DNA from: Meconema thalassinum
Lineage: Eukaryota > Arthropoda > Insecta > Orthoptera > Tettigoniidae
Direction of reading: 5' to 3'
DNA: 64,000 nucleotides
NCBI GenBank assembly: GCA_946902985.2
Contig: OX336397.1
Coordinates: forward strand, 184,888,813 to 184,952,812
The notes under the pieces were generated by a model, which saw nothing but the letters and a program-made list of their open reading frames with translations, did not search any database and was not told the DNA's origin. Every line of letters begins with the position of its first letter. The first letter of the stretch is position 1. Positions 44,079 to 55,489 of this stretch are shown here, one piece after another. Position numbers and translations under genes: made by a program.

Positions 44079-44760
44079 ATACACCCTCTGCCTGAAGAGT
44101 TCGGTGAATGGGCAATAATACGAACTGATTGTTGGTTTACCTGAAGCAGCCGTTACTATCCTTCGAAGTAATCCCCTTGGATGGTTATGCACTTCAGAGT
44201 CGAATGAACGTCATGGAAACTCCTGGCATAGTCATCTTTAGGAATAGATTTCAGTTTGGTTCGTCCTAACACTAAATTGAAAGCATGAGAGAAACGTGAA
44301 TGTATGCAACCTGCCATGTACACCTGATAGACGGGTGGCAGTGAGAAGTGTGAATTTATGCAACCTAACATGCACACCTGTTCGACGGGTGGCAGTGATT
44401 AGGGTGAATGTTCCGTGGAATGGAATGGTCCTAAAAATCATTGTCACGGGTGACGAGACCTGGGGTCTGAGGTATAACCTCGAAGGCAAGCGTCAAAGTA
44501 TGGAGTACGGGGGTCATGGGTCGACGAAAAGTCCTGAAGGGTCAGAGGTTTGCGGACATTTCGGACATCCAACGTCATGTGACGACCCAACTGAAGGCTA
44601 TCCCGCAGGAAGACTATGCCAGGACTTGTACTGTCGTTCTAAGAAGTGCATAACCATCCACGGGCATTACTTCGAAGGATAGTAACGGCTGTTTCAGGTA
44701 AGACAACAATCCATTCGTAATATAGACCCATTCACCGAACGTTTCAGACGGAGGGAGTAT
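44079..44760. mobile_element. Foldback mariner derivative
   Basis: About 150-bp inverted repeats: 44079-44235 and 44603-44760. Ends pair as ACACCCTCTGCCTGAAG with CTTTCAGACGGAGGGAG-like sequence, flanked by TA. The right arm contains the 3' end of a mariner-type transposase (KKCITIHGHYFEG then stop at 44680) and the left arm is that segment inverted, so transposase coding DNA is part of the arm. The middle has a diverged TGDETW...EGKRQSMEY block. Confidence 0.7.
44296..44682 (+). pseudogene. Mariner transposase remnant
   Basis: Plus-strand frame of 128 codons. ATGDETW-like IVTGDETWGLRYNLEGKRQ resembles the mariner catalytic block around its second aspartate; the normal middle is missing and the end (KCITIHGHYFEG) is the conserved C-terminus. 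The first 45 codons are a 54-57 bp tandem duplication (VCNLPCTPDRRVAV / LCNLTCTPVRRVAV), not mariner. Confidence 0.65.
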
Positions 44761-46330
44761 ATTATTACATACACCATGATACTGTGTACTACCCTGTATT
44801 TTAATACCGTATTAAAGGAAAGAGTTCGACCGATGATTTTCTACGTTTTTGAGGTTCTCTATTGGGGAATTTTAGGCTGCATTAAAATATTTAGAGCATG
44901 CAGTAGGCGGATCGAGTTAGCACATTTATAAACAGGCCTACCCATTTGTATTGTGAAGTACGTATTTCAATATTCAATAGCACAAGGTAACTACTTGTGC
45001 AAATGAAGGTGACGTTTGCGTGTTATATATTAATCCAAAGGAATATTGTTAAAAATGTCGAGTAAAATTCCACCCATGTAATACCCTAACCTCATCAAAA
45101 TTTCTCACTTAATAACTCTGCTAGAAGTCCTGGCACAAGACAATCATTTTTTCCGATCCATATTAAATCATATGTACACATATAAAACTACAGCCACAAA
45201 CTCAAAATATATTTTCATCGTATTTTACACGGCCCACCACCGTTTTTAACTAAGCGAACGCGAAGTCATTGTATTTCAATAATCCAAGCCTTCCTCCTTG
45301 TTGGTTGCTTCACCATGCGCTGCACCCCTTCGTTGCAAGAGGTAAGAGACCGGAATCTCTACAAGTAGTTACTACAATGACCACACAGTGCTCAATTCCC
45401 GGCAGACGGAAGTGTCAAAGTCCATCCAAGCTCCCAACACGATAACCAATATCGTCAGACCAAGGAGCATATAATAACAGTGTATGGACTCCCTGGTATA
45501 TCTTCGATTCGTTAAATTCAGGGTGATTGCGTCATTGTTTGGGCTCCAGCTCAAACGCACATGCTGCGCAAAGCTAATAAAAAGCCGTGCTTGGTGCGCA
45601 CCAAATGGTGAATTCCTACGCCAATGATATGCAAGTACTGGACGTATATTGTAGTAATAAATATAAGAGACCGAAGGATCTAGGTTGTTTTTGCCAAGTA
45701 CGTTAGCAAACTTATGAAATGAGAGGAAATTGAATCGAGTTTGATAAATCTGGATATACATCATTATTGTTGCTTTAAAGCAACTACGTTTTCTTATTGA
45801 ACGACAATATATTACTTCGATTGTATATTAAGAAGCAACGGACACCCCAAAATTAAATTTTATACTTGCATTTTGTTCTATGCCGTTGGTACGGTGTTTA
45901 GAATAAATTGGACTGTCGATTATTTATGTCCTACTTTTTAGTTGTTTATCCCTTTTATTACGTGTATATACAAGTTCCAACGTAAATAGTGATAAATTAT
46001 GAAGTTCCATGCAAGTTTGCAATATTATGGGACCATAACCTCAAAATGACTGTACCCCTATTCCGACCCAGTACGCCAATATAGCTGATTTCTTGTCTGA
46101 ATTACCTCCTTCTCTAAATAAATTGTATATTCCCAAGAAATGTAATGTCATTGCAATTGACTTGCCCTCAATGGTTAAATGATTTTCAACTGTATCTACA
46201 GAAAAACTATAGGCAGGGTAGAGGATTGTCAAGGAAACGAGAAAGCTGATTTTCCAGGCAGTTTCAATTGATTTATTAATGTAAGTTCAGTCATGGTACA
46301 CATTGTACATTCTTTCAAATGTGAGTCATA
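44761..46330. other. Intergenic sequence; one unknown minus-strand frame
   Basis: A 130-codon minus-strand frame (45764-45372) has an apparent hydrophobic stretch (YYMLLGLTILVIVLGAW) but no recognised family, no neighbour support and no repeat. It may be a chance ORF. Nothing else seen. Confidence 0.3.
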
Positions 46331-47090
46331 ACTTCTGATGTGTGAACATCAATGGCGAAGTCGACTGGAGACAGGATTGAAGAAGACCATGCCGGGCTGC
46401 ACTCAGATGATCAGCTTCGCTGCAGGACGGTGGAAAACAACTTAGCACCTACAGCCAAGTACATTCAAACTCAGGAAAACCTCTTGGCTGGCTCCGATCG
46501 ATCCGCAGGCTGAAGAAGCTGTAAACTCAAACAGGATCATTTTTGGTAAACATGAATTTCAGCCTGTAATGCAACACAATTCCAAGTAACGCAGCATTCC
46601 CTTCAAAAAATAAGGGGGAGGAGACATTTGGAAGATGTGGTTGATCGTACTGGTGCAACACATTAACAAATACATTCAACACCCCCCACCTCAGTTTAAT
46701 TGCAAATAATGCTTCCTGTTTCGGGCATGTTAAAAGGACTCCTGCAGGCCAAATGTACTGATCCACATCATATTACTGTTAAATTCACAGAAAGGAAATA
46801 TCTGCATCACAGGAATTTTGCCCATATTATTAACAGAGAGAGGGGAAAGAGTGGGTCCTACAGACAAGTTGTCAATATTCTTGAAAATATTCTATGCCCT
46901 ATAAAAATAAATTTGCATTGGTCTTTAATCTCACCCATTATCTCACAACATGTGTATTCTGAAATGTGCACATTAAATGCTAAAATCTATCGTCTTAAAG
47001 TTAAGCAATGATGACATTGTTGCTTTGTTGAAGAAGGACTGGAGAAGTTTAAAACATGTGCACGTATACCTACCCCCTTTTATATTTTTT
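46331..47090. other. Intergenic sequence with a short unrecognised frame
   Basis: A plus-strand frame at 46700-47011 (MLPVSGMLKGLLQAK...) has basic, varied composition and no recognised motif. It could be an old transposon fragment. Not called as a gene. Confidence 0.3.
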
Positions 47091-47096
47091 GACGTG

Positions 47097-47365
47097 TGGC
47101 CTCCTGAGAGGCCGAGTGCAGGTCTTTCTAGTCAACGCCAGTGGGCGACCTACGCACCGTAATGAGAGATGAATTAATGAAACTGGGCAGGATGTGGAAG
47201 GAAGCGGCCGTGGCCTGTCGGAAGTTACCGTCCCAGCATTTGCCTGGAGTTGAAAATGGGGAACCACGGAAAAAATATCAAGGATGGCCGATGGTGGGGC
47301 TCGAACCCACGTCTACTAAGTCAGCAGAGAGCTTGGCCCCATGCCCGAACGTTGTGCTTTAGCTG
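47097..47365 (-). mobile_element. SINE family C, minus-strand copy
   Basis: On the minus strand: a tRNA-like GACGTGGGTTCGAGCCCCACC (47292-47312), then ATCGGCCATCCTTGATATTT, GTGGTTCCCCATTTTCAACT, CCAGGCAAATGCTGGGACGG and AGGCCACGGCCGCTTCC. It aligns with 35727-35850. Confidence 0.7.
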
Positions 47366-48125
47366 TCGGCATACCTACACCTAAATATTATTCTTTCAGA
47401 GGGATCGGAGATGAGATACAATGAATTGCTATCAAAATTGAAACAGTATTTCAATGATCCGCCATCCTATACATTACCACCATTGAAATATTGCTTTAAT
47501 TTAAGTCGATGCGGTTCCACCTAGCCAATGTTTACAGCCGGATGTCGTAACAGATGGCAACATCACAAGGAGCTGATAAAAATATGAAATAAATAAATGT
47601 GACCAAGCATTTGGAATGAAGCGAAGTACCGGCCTGGCCATTGTGAAAATGTTGAAAATGGTAAACCTGACAAAAAAAATCATATCCAGTCGACAGTATA
47701 CCTTGTAAGCAACGATCTGAGAAACAGATAACAAGATGACAGTACTCGTACTTACCGCAATGCCTATTGAAGAGGGAATGGGATGGGGCATTCCTTTCAC
47801 CTTCCCGACAGCCAGTAGCCCGGGGTTAGTTTTGTGAGGAGTTTCTTCAGTTAATGTGTTACTGTATTCTTAGTCAGCATATCCTTTACTCAAAATGCCT
47901 AAAGAGAAGAGAAGAAGAATATTTTATTAAAACAGTGGGTGTCAGATAATAGGTATTGATATTCAACTGATGACTAGAGACCGGACATTTATGCACTGTA
48001 AACGATTATAATAGACGTAATTGGTCTCCTGAAAACATTGAAAACTTCCAATGATCTAATGTTATGCTTCTTTCTGCAGTTAATGATCGCCTACATGTAA
48101 AGTGAATGAATAGTAATAATGTTAA
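47366..48125. other. Intergenic sequence without recognised feature
   Basis: No coding family recognised. Confidence 0.4.
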
Positions 48126-48129
48126 CTAC

Positions 48130-48306
48130 TGTGGATTTTAGAGACGCCAGGGTGCGAGAATTTTGCCCCGAAAGGGATCTTTAACGTGCCAGTAAATCTA
48201 CCTCGCATTTGCGCACCCCCAAATGCCAACTGCCTGTGCAAGGATTAGATCCTGCAACCTTGGGCTTAGCAAGCAAGAACGTTACCGCTGAGCCACGCAG
48301 CCAGCC
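48130..48306 (-). mobile_element. SINE family B, minus-strand copy
   Basis: Matches 39466-39702 in reverse: GTGGATTTTAGAGACGCCAG to AACGTTACCGCTGAGCCACG. The simple-repeat tail is nearly lost. Confidence 0.85.
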
Positions 48307-48430
48307 CTGAGCTTATTGTTAAGTGCATATTTTAATGGTTTTCAGTGCATAAATTTCCGGTCCCTGCTTATCAAACTCCAAGCAGTCACAAGCTCTATGT
48401 TAACCGTGGGAACTTGCAATTAGGCTACAT

Positions 48431-49738
48431 GGGGAGAGTGTTGTACCTTGGAACGTTTGTACCTTGGAACAGTTGCATTATCTTTGATCTTAGAAAACAT
48501 TCTTTGGAATAGCTGTGTTGAGTTCATTACTTTGCCACCCTAGGCAGCACTGTTTGTCTGGTGGCATCCATTGTGGTTTCAGTTCCAAGTTATTGAAGTA
48601 TATAGCATTTTGGTACTTGAAAGTATTTTTAAAGTGATTTAAAATCGGCATATACGTAGTTTTCGCAGGTAAAAGAGATTCCTTCATTTTTTACACTAGG
48701 TTAGTATGTAAATGGGCTAACTCATACACAGGTTACATTTTTATTCTACCTAACTTGTAAAAAGAAATGCATGTTTTTCTCTGAAATGGCTACATCATGT
48801 ACCTTGGAACACACATACCTATTGTACCTTGGAACATGTTCCAAAGTACAATAGGTGTTCCATGGTACATTACAAGGTACACTATGTTCTCGTAAATGCT
48901 ATTTTGAAACATTATTTTGTTCTTATTCTGTATTGCCATGAATCTGACTCAGTATTAATAGATATGGACCCAATAATTTGAAGTAGACCACATAGTATGG
49001 GCTATTCATAAGGTAAAATACATGAATATGAAAAATGTTGTTCTGAGTATTAAATTCTGTTTTTAAAGAGACAGGGTGACACTAAAAACTTCATCTTTGA
49101 CAAGGATACACTGTATGATGTTCCCAAGGAAGACGTCATAATGAAATTTCCTCAGCCAAATGTCTCTGGTGGCACCCAGCGACAAAAGAAACAGATGCAC
49201 TTTGATATAGACGTCATAACTTCCAGGTACAACGTTCACTGAAACAAATCTGTGTTTGATTGCGCTGTTGCTATATTATGAAGGAAAACTGATAACAGAA
49301 CTAGTTTAATCCGATTCTTTTTATTGTCATATTAATAGTCATTCACATAAAATCGTTAACTCATTTTTAGGGACTGTAATGAGAGAATAATTTTGTGTCC
49401 AGTGACAGAACATGTTTAATATTATGTATACATGTACAGATGAATAACCATGTCATTCCTTGCAAAGAATATAATATTTTTGTCATATTCAGCAATTCTG
49501 TCATAATTGTTAACCTTGTTCCAAGGTACATGGCACTGTTGTACCTTGGAACATGTTGCAGAGTTCAACAAAATGTTTAAAAAAACTAAAATGTGACACT
49601 GAACGCAATGCAAACTACAGTAAAATAAGTGCAAAGGCCTATATTAATGAGGAATAATATGTAGGATTCACGAAATTCAAACAAAAATAAAATAAAAAAT
49701 AAAATGTCAAAACTGTTCCAAGGTACAACACTCTCCCC
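48431..49738 (+). mobile_element. Pogo-type DNA transposon derivative with repeated GTACCTTGGAAC motif
   Basis: Perfect 24-bp TIRs GGGGAGAGTGTTGTACCTTG+GAAC (48431-48454 and 49715-49738). The 12-bp core GTACCTTGGAAC recurs at least eight times in both orientations, including a ~40-bp near-perfect palindrome at 48817-48856. The interior retains only a transposase C-terminal fragment (49071-49242). A deletion derivative of a larger element. Confidence 0.8.
49071..49242 (+). pseudogene. Pogo-like transposase C-terminal domain fragment
   Basis: The frame reads GDTKNFIFDKDTLYDVPKED, VIMKFPQPNVSGGTQRQKKQ, MHFDIDVITSRYNVH and then TGA. This is the closing part of the insect pogo/Tigger-like transposase C-terminal region (pattern: hydrophobic strand, DI-VxKLPQP, FxIDLxxYNV). 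No catalytic core is present. Confidence 0.65.
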
Positions 49739-50683
49739 TATAACTCTTTCAAGGTGCCAACATAGACATAATTTGTCAAACCGGAATCACAACTTCCTTA
49801 TGGAAAACATCTAGGTGAAGCTTACGCTATCTACCGTTACTGAGAGGGGCAATGACCTTGTAGTTCTGTCCCTTAAAATGTCAATAACTTACTAACTGAC
49901 TTATAAGAGCTTAACTACAGGGATCAACAGACACAAATCTACATCTCAGATAAAGGTGACCTGGTTTATACAAAGCATTTGTATAAAACTACTACCATAC
50001 GGTAATCCAAGGGAAATCTACACAGGTGCCAGTGCTGGTTAGATATCACCATCACAATAAATTGAGAGCAGTACACGACCTTCTTGCCAGCATGGTAATT
50101 CTGAAATAAAGTGACAGACTATTTATCATGAACAACAGGTGAAACAAAACTTTGAGAAATTATGAGAATGTAGCCTTCATTTAGAGAATAAAGGGGATGT
50201 TCATCCTTCCCCTATAACTCTTTCAAGGTGCCAACATAGACATAATTTTTTCAAACCGGAAACACAACTTCCTTATGGAAAACATATAGGTGAAGCTTAC
50301 GCTATCTACCGTTACTGAGAGGGGCAATGACCTTGTAGTTCTGTCCCTTAAAATGTCAATAACTTACTAACTGACTTATAAGAGCTTAACTACAGGGATC
50401 AACAGACACAAATCTACATCTCAGATAAAGGTGACCTGGTTTATACAAAGCATTTGTATAAAACTACTACCATACGGTAATCCAAGGGAAATCTACACAG
50501 GTGCCAGTGCTGGTTAGATATCACCATCACAATAAATTGAGAGCAGTACACGACCTTCTTGCCAGCATGGTAATTCTGAAATAAAGTGACAGACTATTCA
50601 TCATGAACAACAGGTGAAACAAAACTTTGAGAAATTACGGGAATGTAGCCTTCATTTAGAGAATAAAGGGGATGTTCATCCTT
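49735..50683 (+). repeat. Fresh 474-bp tandem duplication
   Basis: 49735-50208 and 50209-50683 both begin CCCCTATAACTCTTTCAAGG and end CATCCTTCC. Differences are few (e.g. TTTGTC/TTTTTTC, CATCTAGG/CATATAGG, TTATGAG/TTACGGG). Each unit carries one GGGGCAATGACCTTG short repeat (49848-49903, 50322-50377). The left edge of copy 1 is the TIR end of the pogo-type element. Confidence 0.9.
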
Positions 50684-51565
50684 CCCCTAACAGCAACAGC
50701 AATCAATATAATGGACACCATTAATCCCAATTGAAAAATAGTCTACTGGTATTTGTCAACGCATTTTCAAGATATGTAACAATTCTCATTTATACGAGGG
50801 TAGATTTTCTAAACTTGTAGCCAATGGCTGGATTACAAACAACACACATCACATCCATCATTAGGCCTACTTCTCAAATATTGAAGAGCTTAAGGTATGT
50901 TAAGGCTAAATGTCCTGTTTTTAGTTTGTAATTCTGACACCACGTAGCAGCACCCAAGTGAAACAATTTCTTTTTTCAGTTTTCTCTTGAACGAAAGCTC
51001 GCATTTACAATCTGAAAACCACTATGTATATTAGACTGCAATTGAATTGATATTAATTCGATGCATTTTCCAAATGTGAAAAACAAAAAAGTTACTAACG
51101 ATTTTTTATATATCTGCTTAAAATATGATAAAAACCTGGTAATACGAAAATGGAGATTTATTTCCTGTTTCCAATGCATTTTTCAGAATTAAAATCGGGT
51201 GAATGGAATCGACAGCATTAGTTTGGGAATTGTTTTGAAAAGGGTGGTAGGCGACGCGGCTCCACAAGATCTCTTGCGCAAGGAAAATGATGAACACGCT
51301 GACAGGACGGAGGGAGAAGGGAACAATTTGACGACAGGAAGGAGTTGTCTTCCTCTTGTCACAAATATTATAGTTCGACGAGTTACGTGTGCAAGTGCCT
51401 AGGCGTGGAACAATATCAGAGCAATACAATTATACTGTAGTATGCGTCACAATATGTAACGTTGACTTGACACAATGTGTTCGTACAGATATCTCTCTTA
51501 CTTCCTCTAACATTCTTGTTGATAATAACACATTGTAGGGGCTTGGGACTTATTGGCCATCAGTG
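50684..51565. other. Intergenic sequence without recognised feature
   Basis: Short overlapping frames near 51120-51430 on both strands lack a family signature. Nothing else recognised. Confidence 0.4.
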
Positions 51566-51569
51566 CCTT

Positions 51570-51815
51570 TGGCTGGCTGCGTGGCTATCGGTAACGTTCT
51601 CGCTTGCTGTGTCCAAGGTTGCAGGATCGAATCCTGGTGCAGCCAGTTGGCATTTGAGGGTGCGCGAATGCGAGGAAGCCGTTTCATTAGATTTACTGGC
51701 ACGTTAAAGATCCCCTTCGGGACAAAATTCCGACATCCCGGCGTCTCTAAAGGCCGCAGTAGTTAAAAGGGACGTCAAACCAATAACGTTATTATTATTA
51801 TTATTATCATCATCA
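51570..51815 (+). mobile_element. SINE family B, third copy
   Basis: GGCTGGCTGCGTGGC, B-box CAGGATCGAATCCTGG, body to GGCGTCTCTAAAGGCCG and an (ATT)n(ATC)n tail ending at 51815. The LTR retrotransposon begins directly after the tail. Confidence 0.88.
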
Positions 51816-51816
51816 T

Positions 51817-54370
51817 TGTTACGTGCAAGTGCCCGTCCCAACATTTTAAACATGTATCTTCCCCTGGATGCAAATTTTGAAACGACCGCTTCGTCACTGG
51901 GTTCCGCCTGTGACCACGAGATGGTAGCTGCTGTCGGACTTTGGAAGGTCTGCACGTGGTTCCTGTTTCTCTCCAATAGAGTGCGTTGGTTATACCTTAT
52001 TCAACTCATTCAATTCCAGTCTTGTGTGAAAGACAATTAAATTCTACGTCATGAAACAAATGCTTGTGTATTCATGATACCGCCAAATTATTTACTAAAT
52101 TATGACATTGTTGTTTGATGTGTCAATCTGTGGTTGGACATTTTCCAAATATCATGCATGCAGCGCGCCTGGCTGCCTTGTCGGCGCCATTATGTGTTGT
52201 CATCGGTAACTGGACAGCCTGGATTGAACTGAGTGATCGTGAATTTGATTGTCTATTGAGGTGGGGGCCTGTGGCCCTCGCCTCACCAAGAAATGAAATT
52301 ACATTACAAAAAACGTGTACCGCAGTGGGTAGGAAGTGGGATCGTCGCCCCTGAAGCATGATCTACCTTATTTTCGCCGGAATGGAGAAAACTTGAAGAG
52401 TTTTTGGTGTCAATGGTTGCATGTGCCAGCGGCAGCCATCTGGGCAGTTTTCATTTTTTTAAATTATTTATTAGTGTTATGTTTGTTTTACCTTCAGTAT
52501 CTCCCCAAAGGCCGTATTAAGGTATGTCTTGAAACCTTATTTTATTTTATTGTTATGGAGCTCCGATATCATCTTATGGAAATGTTTTAATTCTGTACCT
52601 TATTTTGTTTTATAGGCCTAATTTTATTTATGTTTTAATAACGTTACCTGATTTATTTTAATTTTGTTATATTTTCTTCGTACCTCCTGGAGACACATTT
52701 CTAGTTTATTTCACGTTTAAATTATTATTTATTTTCTTTTGCCAATCTTATGATTGATATAGTATTCAAATTAATTTATTCATGATCCGTGCCTTTCACT
52801 ATTGTAATAGTATTTAGACATAATTGTTTTCCGCCGTTCATTTCCTTATGCTGATGTTAAAATTTATTTTATTAATTGTTTGCCGTAGTTTCGATCAGGC
52901 ATGTTTTGTGTGGCCATGTCTGTTTGTTGTTTTGCCGTGATGCATCATGGTCTCGTTGACAGTCCTTTGGCGACGGCCTCAAAAAGCAGACGTGTTGTGT
53001 GTTAGCTTAATATTTTTTTAAATGTAATCTTGTTGATGTTAATTTTGTGATTTTTGGTAAATGTCCTTGTGTTTTCCGCCGTCGTGCATATCATTTATTT
53101 ATTTATTTTCTATCCCATTTAATTTTTTTAAATTTAATTTAATTTCAATCCTTTTTTTTGGCGTGGCCTGAACATCTGCATGTCGGATCGATATTGCATT
53201 GGCGTGTAAATTACCCAGCCCTATGTCATTTAATTATGCCTATATATATAAGTTAATTTTTTTTAGCTTTGGGCTTTTTAACTAATTAAATTTCAATTTA
53301 ATTCTTGCCTTTTTGTTTGCAAGCATGCATGTTCTCTTTTCCGGTGGAAGTTTTAACAATTTAACTTTTATTTTATTCCTTTTAACTACTGTTGTGGCAT
53401 TATTTCACCGGCAGCAGTTCTGTCGGTTAGTGGGAGGTGTCTGTTAAATAGCCTGTGCGTTGTCCCCTTCTCCATCGTCCTTCCACTCCTTTTGAGGTCT
53501 GCTGTTGGGACATGTCTTCTGGAGGCGCTTTGGCTGCGGAAGTGACCCGGACCCCTGAATACAGGTCAGTTGGCCCATCCACGCTCGCCGTACACGTGTC
53601 ATTCTGGTAGCAGAGCGTGGTTATCGAGTTACCGACGTGCTGCTGGCCGTGCCGTCCACGTGTCATTCTGGTAGCAGACCTCGCTCGAGTTCACTTCCGT
53701 AACTATCCCCTCCCCAGTACCCACAGGCTGTTTTATGGACCCCTCTAGGGCTGATGGCGCGGTCGTTCGTGGGATTTTGTCAGGCCAGTGCACTTGATGT
53801 TGTGTAAAGCTAATCCTTGTCGTTTGTTTTATTTCATGTTTGCCTCTGGATATCCATGTGGTACGCTGAAAATGACCTGTGCTGAAGCGAGGTGTTTGCT
53901 GCTGTATTTTGTCCTGTTGGTGTGCCACATCCCCACTGAAAATGAAGCCCGGTGAGTGACTGACATGTGTTCTTGGCATGGGAAATGGGATTTCTTGATG
54001 TTCTGATAGCCTACTTGCTTCGTGTGAAGGAGTCCTGGAGCTTTGTCGGAGGCTGTTAGCCAGATGTTTTGTGCCAATTTTAGTAATTTAGCTTTCTGTT
54101 CTCGAGCCAATCAGGCGGTGACGTACCGTATGCAGTTCTGGGCAGCATTGTGCATGATGTAATTTGTAGAAATTTCAGGTGTCGGGGCAGTGTCGGTGTT
54201 TAAGAAGACTGTTGTGTTCCTGTATGTTTCTTGCATGATATTCTGTGCTGATATGCTGTTCTCGTGATATTTGTATTATGCTACTATCACGCCTATTGGT
54301 GTTATGGCAAAGTGTAGTCCGATTAAAAGGGCTAACCTATGGAAATCTGCCCGCCCTATGTCCCTAGTGT
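51817..54370 (+). repeat. 5' LTR (left boundary firm, right boundary inferred)
   Basis: Only the first ~1 kb can be compared with the truncated 3' LTR. The right edge is placed at the primer-binding candidate; a CA end is not evident there, so the boundary is uncertain. Short frames in it (52115-52590) repeat in both LTRs and are not genes. Confidence 0.5.
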
Positions 54371-55489
54371 GGTGCCAGAAGGCACATTTAACATGCATGT
54401 CACTATTTTTTGGCTAGGAATTCTTCCCAATTTCATTCGAGGTAAGTGTTTGTTTTGAAGTGTTTTACAGTAATTTTTGTTCTTAAACTTACATTATACT
54501 GCAATCATTCTGGGATAAGCGTATATGTTGTGCAAATCATGTCTGTATGTATGCGTTAACGTAGATTTGATTTAGATTTGTAGGGTGGGGTAATTCAGGC
54601 GTTGTTTTGTTTGCAAAAATAAGGTTAGGATCGTAATTTTATTAGTTGCTTTCCTTGTAATTTTGAACTAAAGCGAATATGTAGGAGTGTTTTACGTGAA
54701 GATATCTACTGTCTGGGGTTAGCTAGGTTAGAAGTATGGGATTCTTTCTTGGTTTGATCCCTGGGCAGGTTGTATATAGGACTTGCACGATCCGAACTGG
54801 CTTGGTATGGGACTGGTCTGTTCGATGAAATGCAAGTATGTGTAGTGTAATGTAATTGTAAGGGTATTGTGTTTTTAATTGTATTTGTTTGTGTTATGAT
54901 ATCTCTACGACTACATAACTTGCATATTTGAGTATTAATGGGAATTATTTTTGTGGGTGGTAAAAATTATGTATCGCTATTATTGGAGTATGTTGTGCGA
55001 TGAATATGTTGTTGTGAATATGAGATCTCAGTTCGTGAACAGCCATAATGTAATGTGCTTTCCTGCTTAATTAATTAATATAGGGTCTTCAAAAATTACT
55101 GGGGTTAAATTTCTGTTGGACATTATGGTTATCAGGTTCTGTAAGTCAGCTTGTTTTACTTTTAAAGCCAGTACTCTCTTGTTGCTGGAAATCAGGGTCA
55201 CCTGTTGCCTCATGCTAACCGTAAATTACATAGGCCTTCTGTTTTAGTTCATGCTATGGCAATCTCGGTCATCAGCCACTGTGGTTTGAGTAAAATTTTC
55301 TGCTTTTGATTAATAATCCTAAATTTTTCGGCTTTATCGTTTGGAATGGGGCGTAAGTGTTCTCTGTTAGCCTCGTCATTCGACAAGAGCGGCTTGTTTC
55401 TCATCTAACCGTATTTTCGGGCCATGTTAGGCATCCTTTGGTTGTACGTGTTCGTGTCTTTAACCTGAACGACGAAACCTCATTTGTAC

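Noticed and set aside
45372..45764. 130-codon minus-strand ORF with a hydrophobic segment
   Set aside because: No recognisable family, no splice or promoter context; length is within chance for AT-moderate sequence. Not called as a gene.
51370..51405. Sequence AGTTACGTGTGCAAGTGCC resembling the LTR start at 51817
   Set aside because: The similarity covers under 20 bases with a 2-bp gap and does not extend; treated as coincidence.
51837..52590. Short frames repeated at 52 kb and 59 kb (e.g. MMCQSVVGHFPNIMHAARL)
   Set aside because: They occur in both LTR copies simply because the LTR is duplicated; there is no coding bias and both strands are equally open.
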